5,380 bases of DNA, taken from assembly GCA_007134115.1 (NCBI GenBank), contig SLLK01000309.1:1-5380 (forward strand), read 5' to 3'. This stretch comes from Gammaproteobacteria bacterium (lineage in GTDB: Bacteria > Pseudomonadota > Gammaproteobacteria > UBA5335 > SLRW01). The notes beneath the pieces are model-generated. The model saw only the letters and a list, made by a program, of their open reading frames with translations. It was not told where the DNA came from and did no database searches. Below, piece by piece: positions 1 through 5,380 of the stretch. Both the position numbers and the translations under genes were made by a program. How positions within the stretch are numbered: position 1 is the stretch's first letter; each line of letters opens with the position of its first letter.

Positions 1-3000
1 ACTTGGCATCACGACGGAACACGCCGCCACCGGCCGAAATCAGGTTGCTCTGATAATCACTCCAGGCCGAACCCGGCGTGTGGTACAGGCGCTCGCGCTC
101 GGCAAAGCTGAGCGCGCAATCGGGATCAGGATCGACAAAGACGTGCAGATGATTGAAAGCCGCCACCAGCCGGATATGGGGTGAGCGCAACATGCCATTC
201 CCAAACACATCCCCCGACATGTCGCCTATACCGGCCACACTGAACGGCGCCTGTTGTATATCCCGCGCCATCTCGCGGAAATGGCGCTTGACGCTTTCCC
301 AGGCGCCCCGCGCAGTGATACCCATTTGCTTATGGTCGTAACCCGCCGACCCCCCCGATGCAAACGCATCATCGAGCCAGAAATCTCGGCTGCGGGAGAT
401 CTCGTTGGCAATATCCGAGAAGCTCGCGGTGCCCTTGTCCGCGGCCACCACCAGATAGGGGTCATCACCGTCGTAACACACAGTATCCGGCGGCGACACG
501 CAGTCATCACCGGCATAGTTATCCGTCAGCTCGAGCAACGCGGTAATATAGGCGCGATAGCAATGAATCGCTTCGGACTGGCGCTGGTCCCGGTTCATGT
601 GCGGCGTCAACCGGCGGGCGACAAAACCGCCCTTGGCGCCCACCGGCACGATGATGGCGTTCTTGACCATTTGCGCCTTGACCAGCCCCAGCACTTCAGT
701 ACGGAAATCCTCGCGCCGGTCCGACCAGCGGATGCCGCCGCGCGCGACGCGTCCGCCGCGCAGGTGGACCCCTTCCGTACGCGGCGAGTAGACGAATATT
801 TCGTAACGGGGGCGCGGCGCGGGCACCCACGCGATGCGCGAGGGATCCATCTTGAAGGCAATACAGTTGCGATAACCGCCTGCGGCCGGGCGCTGGAAAA
901 AGTTCGTGCGTAACATGGCCCGTATCAGGTCCAGCAGGCCGCGCAGCATGCGGTCATAGTCCAGATTAACCACCTGATCCAGGGAATGATCCAGCGCCTG
1001 TGCGCAGGCCACGACCTGCTGCTGCCGGTCGCCGTTCAGGTGCGGCGAGAAAACCCTGTCAAACAGGCGCACCAGCAAACAGGTGATATCGGCATGGTGC
1101 TCCAGCGCTTCTTCCATGTACGCCTGGCTCCACACCGCACCCAGTTGCAGCCGGTAACGGCACAGGGCGCGCACCAGCTCAACATCACGCCACGAAAGCC
1201 CCGCCTGCAGTACCAGTCGATTAAATCCGTCGTTTTCGGCCTCACCACGCCAGCTTCGCTCAAAGGTGCGGCAAAAATCAGCGGCAATCTCCGCAGTCAT
1301 CGGGGCATCAGCGCGGGAATGTTCAACTTCGAAGTCATGCACGCTCACCTCACCACGACCCAGCGCATCAAGGTGCAAGCTGTAGGGGCGCTCGGCAAGC
1401 ACCCGCACACCCATGTTCTCCAGCACCGGCATGACTTCGGAGAGAATCACCGGCGGGCCGCGATGCAGCAGCCGAAACCGTAACCCGGAGGCATGCTCGT
1501 CGTCGCGGTACAAATCCAGCCAGACATCACCCAGGTCGGCCAGCTCAAGCGCCGCCTGTATATCACGGCGGGCGCGCAAAACCGGAAAATCGTCGACATA
1601 GGAAGCCGGAAACGCCGCTTCACACTGGCGCCACAGGGACTGGCCCCGATCCTCACCATAGTGGCGCACCAGTTCATCACGCAGATCATCCGACCAGGAA
1701 CGCACGGCTGCGACCAGCTCGGTCTCGATGGTCTCCGGCCGGGGCAAGGGGCGTTCCTGCTGATCGCCGCGCACGATTACATAAAGGCGTGCCAGCAAAC
1801 TTTCACCCAGGTGGACCTCGGAATCCACGGCCACGCCACCCAGCCGTTCGCGCAGTATGGCTTCCAGCCGCAACCGCACACTGCGCTCGAAACGATCACG
1901 GGGCACATAGACGAGGCAGGAATCAAAGCGCTGATAGGGGTCCCGGCGCCAGAAAAGGCGTGTGCGCGGGCGCTCCTGCAACAGGTAGACACCACGCGCG
2001 AGGTGGTACAGATCACCCTCGCTGGCCTGCAGCAACTCATCACGCGGCAAGGTTTCCAGAATGTGCTGCAAGGCCTTGCCGGCATGACTGCTCGCCGGCA
2101 CGTCGAAACGCCGCATGACGGCATCCAGCTTGCGCCGCAGCAGCGGTATCTCAAGCGGGCGGCGCATGGTGGCCACCGAGGTATACAAGCCCAGAATGCC
2201 GGTCTCGCCGCGCAGATCACCCCGTGAGTCGTAATGACGGATACCGATGTAATCCATCGGCGCCCGGCGATGCACGGTGCTCAGCGTGTTGGCCTTGGTC
2301 AGAACCACACCGGGCGCGAGTTCCGCATGCGCCGTCTGCACATGCGGCAGCAACCAGAACTCCGCGCTCCCCTCCGCGGCCGGCGCCGACGCATCCAGCA
2401 TGCGCTGCAATATGCCCAGCGCAGACTCCGGCTGCGGGCGCAGCCCCCGCTGTTCACCCTCATCGCGGCATGCGTACTCCACCACGCCAAGGAAAGTGAA
2501 ATGATCGTCGAGCAACCAGTGGAGAAAGGCGCGTTGTTCGCCGTCATCATCCCTGTCGGCCACCTCGCGCACCAACTGGCGGGTGCGTTCACACATCGCC
2601 GGCCAGTCGTTAACCGCCAGGCGCACATCATCGAACACTGCCGCCAGGGCGCGTTCAATTTCCCGCAGCCGCGCGGTATCGGCCTCGCGTTCAACCTCCA
2701 CACGTAACCAGGACTCGCGCAAGTCGCCCTGCTCGGCCGTGGCCGGCAGACTGCGCAACCGGCCCTGTTCATCGCGGCGCACGGTGACCACCGGATGGAG
2801 GGTGAAGCAAACACGCAGCTCCAGCGCGCCCAACGCCATCAGGCAGGAGTCGACCAGAAACGGCATGTCATCATTGAACACTTCGATGACAGTGACGCGC
2901 TCACCGAACACGCCGGCATGGCGCGGATTACGTGCGCGCACCAGCGTCTCGCCGGGATCCCGGCGGGTCGCCAGACGACACAGGGACAGGCCGATATCGA

Positions 3001-3157
3001 CGAGCCGTGCAGGGTCGACGGTGATCGCCTCATCACGCGCCAGCGAATCGAAACACAGGCGAATAAAATGCGCGCGATCCGCCGCACGCAGGGGACCTCG
3101 CCGCTGACGGGCAAGCTGTTCCAGGTCGTCCAGCAGGGCCGTGTCAGCTTCAGCCAT
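1..3157 (-). CDS. gdhB: Large NAD-dependent glutamate dehydrogenase (GDH180/GdhB class), 3' end outside window
   Basis: Oxidatively deaminates L-glutamate to 2-oxoglutarate and ammonium with NAD+ in the cytoplasm, feeding glutamate carbon into the TCA cycle. The minus frame is open from the ATG at 3157 to the window edge: 1052 codons visible of about 1600 usual for the family, so the C-terminal part is missing. Visible in order: an N-terminal region; ACT-like segments near residues 87-175 (NDDMPFLVDS), 405-500 (FDSCLVYVPRDRFE) and 555-625 (LSEVMPVLENMGVRVLAERPY); then the catalytic domain from about 720. The catalytic part has GGIRWSDR at 807, QMVKNA with Lys832, GAKGG with Lys842, AADKGTASFSD with Asp907, SAGYDHKQMGITARGAWESV from 937 and the NAD-loop GIGDMSGDVFGNG at 976. 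Arg806 stands where small GDHs have a substrate-binding Lys; as I recall this is normal in the large class. No frameshift or stop was found. Family members are allosterically controlled by amino acids or TCA intermediates, plausibly through the ACT segments. It follows the FadE-like gene by 11 bp and is probably co-transcribed with it. Confidence 0.96.
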   Translation of the reverse strand, partial: MAEADTALLDDLEQLARQRRGPLRAADRAHFIRLCFDSLARDEAITVDPARLVDIGLSLCRLATRRDPGETLVRARNPRHAGVFGERVTVIEVFNDDMPFLVDSCLMALGALELRVCFTLHPVVTVRRDEQGRLRSLPATAEQGDLRESWLRVEVEREADTARLREIERALAAVFDDVRLAVNDWPAMCERTRQLVREVADRDDDGEQRAFLHWLLDDHFTFLGVVEYACRDEGEQRGLRPQPESALGILQRMLDASAPAAEGSAEFWLLPHVQTAHAELAPGVVLTKANTLSTVHRRAPMDYIGIRHYDSRGDLRGETGILGLYTSVATMRRPLEIPLLRRKLDAVMRRFDVPASSHAGKALQHILETLPRDELLQASEGDLYHLARGVYLLQERPRTRLFWRRDPYQRFDSCLVYVPRDRFERSVRLRLEAILRERLGGVAVDSEVHLGESLLARLYVIVRGDQQERPLPRPETIETELVAAVRSWSDDLRDELVRHYGEDRGQSLWRQCEAAFPASYVDDFPVLRARRDIQAALELADLGDVWLDLYRDDEHASGLRFRLLHRGPPVILSEVMPVLENMGVRVLAERPYSLHLDALGRGEVSVHDFEVEHSRADAPMTAEIAADFCRTFERSWRGEAENDGFNRLVLQAGLSWRDVELVRALCRYRLQLGAVWSQAYMEEALEHHADITCLLVRLFDRVFSPHLNGDRQQQVVACAQALDHSLDQVVNLDYDRMLRGLLDLIRAMLRTNFFQRPAAGGYRNCIAFKMDPSRIAWVPAPRPRYEIFVYSPRTEGVHLRGGRVARGGIRWSDRREDFRTEVLGLVKAQMVKNAIIVPVGAKGGFVARRLTPHMNRDQRQSEAIHCYRAYITALLELTDNYAGDDCVSPPDTVCYDGDDPYLVVAADKGTASFSDIANEISRSRDFWLDDAFASGGSAGYDHKQMGITARGAWESVKRHFREMARDIQQAPFSVAGIGDMSGDVFGNGMLRSPHIRLVAAFNHLHVFVDPDPDCALSFAERERLYHTPGSAWSDYQSNLISAGGGVFRRDAK

Positions 3158-3168
3158 AGAGGTTTCGC
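3158..3168 (-). other. Short intergenic gap between the FadE-like gene and gdhB
   Basis: Only 11 bp separate the TGA of the upstream gene from the ATG of the glutamate dehydrogenase. On the minus strand the gap reads GCGAAACCTCT, with no clear Shine-Dalgarno sequence before the ATG and no room for a promoter or terminator. Co-transcription and translational coupling to the upstream gene are the simplest reading. A promoter inside the upstream coding sequence cannot be ruled out by eye. Confidence 0.7.
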
Positions 3169-5380
3169 TCAGGGAAACTCGCCAAACAGGGCGGCATGAC
3201 GCGCGCGATCCGCCGCCGCCAGCAGATCATACTCTTCACGGGCAAGAATACGCCCTTCAAGCGCCTGCTCCAGCTGCTCGCTGCGGCCCACCGGGTCGAT
3301 CAGGCGCAACCTCAGGCCATCACGCAGCTTACGCTCCAGCGGCTGACTGCGTGACACCACATCAAGGGCATGCGCCAGGCCGGTCAACTCCTCACGGGCG
3401 TCTATATCCAGCCCGGCGGTGAGACGATCGCGCAGGGCCCCGGCGTTGAGCAGTGCGGCAGCACGCACGCCCACATCATCGTCCCGACGCGAAGCCGCCC
3501 GCCCGAAGGGGAAAAGCCACCAGCCAAGTAACCGCGACAACAGGCCGCCTCCCAGCGAACAAGCCACCTCGCGCAGGTGTTCATCCGCTTCACGCTGGGC
3601 GCGCGCGCAGAAGGCATGGGCCAGCGCCAGTTCCTCGGCGCCCGCGCTGTTCTCACGATGGGCGCGCAACACCGCCGACGACGCCAATAACCAGCTCCAG
3701 GTGATGGTCAGGCGGCGCGCCTGCCGATGCCGCCGCCGCGTTTCCGCACCTTCAAGCAGCAACAGTACATCGCTGAGCAGGGCCAGCGTATTGGCCTGAC
3801 GCGTAACCCGGGCATACCAGACGGCCAGCGGCGAGCGGCGCGGCACCCGCGCCAGCCAGCCGTTGCTGATACCCAGGCCCGCCGCACGCAGGAAGTGGCG
3901 CACCAGCAGGCTGGCGTGCCCCAGCAGCGCACGGTTAAAGCGCCGTTCGCCGCGCCCGGGACGTGCATCACGCGCCGCTTCGACTTCACGCGACAGATAA
4001 GGATGGAAGGCCAGCATGCCCGGCAACAACAGGGCGCTATCAGTCAACGCAAACCGTGCGCTGGAAGCCTGCTCCAGCACCCGCATGCGCTCAGCCCCGT
4101 GACGGTCGACCACCGTGCCCGCAGCCAGCGCCGTCAGCTCGCTATGGATCACCGCCGCCAGGCCATTCACAACCGGCGTTGCAAGATGCCCCACAAAGCG
4201 GTCGCCACGACTGAACTCATCGCGTACCAGCACGCGCAGGAACTCCATGCCGTACATGGCACTGGCCACTTCCGCCATGTCCAGTTGCACACCTTCAAGG
4301 TGACCCACCGGAATACCCGCCCAGCGTCGCAACCAGGCCAGCGCGCCCATGCGCCAGCAGGCGTCCTTGAGCCCGCCGGACAAGGCGGCAGGCAGCCACA
4401 CTGAGCGGAACTCACTGAGCTGCTCCTGCACCAGCCGGTCCACCGCATGCGTCTCGGGGTACAGGAGCAACAGACGGCTGGCCGGCACGGTGACGTCACG
4501 GCCTCGCACCAGCGGCATGCCGTTGGCGGTGTCGCCGGACAACGCGACGCCATCGCTGTCCACGTCTACAAGCGCGATACCGGACGCAGCGGTGGATTCC
4601 GACAGCCGTCGGTCCGGATCATGCAAACGAAAGGGAACGACCAGCAGCGACGGTGCAGCGCCTGCCGGACAGGCAACGGCACGCCAGTTGAGACACAGCC
4701 CCGGCTTGCGCGCGTCATCCACTGTCGCCCGTGCCACGATGGCGTCGCTGGTGCCGGCAAAAGCGGTATCCATGACCAGCGCCGAAACGCGCTCCCCGCT
4801 GGCCACCGCCGGCAACAATTCACGCTGTAACGCACGTTCTGCGAAGGCCGAGATGAAGCGCTCCGCGCCCAACCCGGTATCCAGAGCCAGCCGCCAGCCG
4901 CGTGCAGGATTCAGCGCCGCGATGCGCAGTACCGCGGTGCGTGCCGATTCCAGGGTCAACCCGCCACCGCCATGCTCGCGGGGGGCCATCAGTGCGGGCG
5001 CCGGCTGTCCGGCATCCAGCCCTGCCTGGCTCTGAACAAACCCGGCCAGCCGCGAGTCCAGGGCACTCTCGGCAACCACCGAAGTACGCAAACGACGCCA
5101 GTCGGGCCGCCCGCACAGCAGCTGACCCGGCCAGCTGTCACGGTCCGCTGTGGGCACCGGAGCAATCTGGTCAAGCGCGTGCAAGCGGTCCAGGGCGGGA
5201 CGAAAGTACTCCAGCAGGCGCCGGCTGAACAGGAACAGACCCGCCTGCGGGATCAACACCACCAGCAGCGGGCCCGTGACCAACACCCACATCAGCAGCA
5301 CAAACCACCAGGCCACCGTCGCCTGCCAGGTCAACAGACCCAGCAGTGCACCCAACAACCCCAGCCAGACCCATCGGTTG
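3169..5380 (-). CDS. Divergent membrane-anchored FadE-like acyl-CoA dehydrogenase homologue with C-terminal DUF1974 region, possibly non-catalytic; 5' end outside window
   Basis: Resembles FadE, the inner-membrane acyl-CoA dehydrogenase of beta-oxidation, from end to end. The frame is open to the right edge (736 codons visible; E. coli FadE has about 814 residues). The first in-frame start-like codon is TTG at 5358, but hydrophobic coding sequence continues upstream, so the true start is probably outside. Numbering from that TTG: hydrophobic anchor 1-45; CGRPDW at 82 (FadE: GKPDW); dehydrogenase body about 120-450 with GTSD at 202, RGRDVTVP at 285, LPAALSGGLKDA at 322 and VGHLEG at 351; FHPY at 451; DUF1974-like tail 455-729 with TLALLSDV at 524, SAVL at 561 and FPFGR at 616. 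The stop is TGA at 3171-3169. Oddities: the FAD-contact motifs are degenerate, the GGxG segment and the catalytic Glu-Gly are absent (residues 391-442), and the N-terminal helical part is roughly 20 residues shorter than in FadE. Homology is clear, but dehydrogenase activity is doubtful. The comparison uses FadE as recalled, without a computed alignment. Confidence 0.88.
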   Translation of the reverse strand, partial: NRWVWLGLLGALLGLLTWQATVAWWFVLLMWVLVTGPLLVVLIPQAGLFLFSRRLLEYFRPALDRLHALDQIAPVPTADRDSWPGQLLCGRPDWRRLRTSVVAESALDSRLAGFVQSQAGLDAGQPAPALMAPREHGGGGLTLESARTAVLRIAALNPARGWRLALDTGLGAERFISAFAERALQRELLPAVASGERVSALVMDTAFAGTSDAIVARATVDDARKPGLCLNWRAVACPAGAAPSLLVVPFRLHDPDRRLSESTAASGIALVDVDSDGVALSGDTANGMPLVRGRDVTVPASRLLLLYPETHAVDRLVQEQLSEFRSVWLPAALSGGLKDACWRMGALAWLRRWAGIPVGHLEGVQLDMAEVASAMYGMEFLRVLVRDEFSRGDRFVGHLATPVVNGLAAVIHSELTALAAGTVVDRHGAERMRVLEQASSARFALTDSALLLPGMLAFHPYLSREVEAARDARPGRGERRFNRALLGHASLLVRHFLRAAGLGISNGWLARVPRRSPLAVWYARVTRQANTLALLSDVLLLLEGAETRRRHRQARRLTITWSWLLASSAVLRAHRENSAGAEELALAHAFCARAQREADEHLREVACSLGGGLLSRLLGWWLFPFGRAASRRDDDVGVRAAALLNAGALRDRLTAGLDIDAREELTGLAHALDVVSRSQPLERKLRDGLRLRLIDPVGRSEQLEQALEGRILAREEYDLLAAADRARHAALFGEFP

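Noticed and set aside
736..741. Arg806 in place of the substrate-binding Lys of small glutamate dehydrogenases (ARGGIRW instead of YKGGLR)
   Set aside because: As I recall, the RVARGGIRW/LRW form is usual in the large GDH class, so it is not an anomaly of this gene.
2079..2100. Inverted GCCGGC pair around a short loop, resembling a hairpin
   Set aside because: It sits inside the glutamate dehydrogenase coding sequence, has no T-tract, and GCCGGC is expected often in GC-rich DNA.
254..2227. Long open frames on the plus strand (254-913, 986-1483, 1493-2227) opposite the glutamate dehydrogenase gene
   Set aside because: They lie wholly antisense to a confidently identified gene, their translations show no recognisable domain, and GC-rich genes commonly leave such open antisense frames.
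1..3157. Possible frameshift or pseudogene in the glutamate dehydrogenase
   Set aside because: Reading all 1052 codons found no stop, and the motifs fall in one continuous frame from ATG to edge. The gene only looks incomplete because the window ends.
3727..5035. Plus-strand open frames 3727-4404 and 4349-5035 opposite the FadE-like gene
   Set aside because: They are antisense shadows with low-complexity Arg/Ser/Ala-rich translations, overlap each other and have no recognisable family.
5171..5374. Minus-strand ATG at 5374 as start of a separate small gene
   Set aside because: It is in a different frame from the FadE-like gene, overlaps its conserved N-terminal region, and gives a Gly/Val-rich product with no recognisable features.

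Overview
The window is GC-rich and almost entirely protein-coding on the minus strand. It holds two genes read right to left: a divergent FadE-type acyl-CoA dehydrogenase homologue (3169 to the right edge) and, 11 bp downstream, a very large NAD-dependent glutamate dehydrogenase of the ~180 kDa class (3157 to the left edge). Both genes are cut by the window: the FadE-like gene lacks its 5' end and the dehydrogenase gene lacks roughly its last third. No RNA gene, mobile element, CRISPR array, terminator or internal promoter is visible.

Both protein families, the membrane-anchored FadE/DUF1974 type and the large GdhB type, together with the GC-rich codon usage, suggest a gammaproteobacterium. 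This is an inference from gene content; nothing here fixes the genus.

The left gene looks like an ordinary, intact large glutamate dehydrogenase. It has three ACT-like segments, the GGIRWSDR substrate loop, catalytic-site lysines, the AADKGTA segment and a GIGDMSGDVFGNG nucleotide-binding loop. It should convert glutamate to 2-oxoglutarate and ammonium for the TCA cycle.

The right gene is the unusual one. Its whole length aligns with FadE, from the N-terminal hydrophobic anchor through the dehydrogenase body to the C-terminal DUF1974 region. However, the motifs expected to bind FAD and to supply the catalytic glutamate are eroded or missing, although the frame stays open and the flanking homology is good. 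It may be a non-catalytic or repurposed FadE paralogue. Tight coupling to a catabolic glutamate dehydrogenase makes it the main point of interest, as a possible membrane partner or regulator. That role is a hypothesis only.
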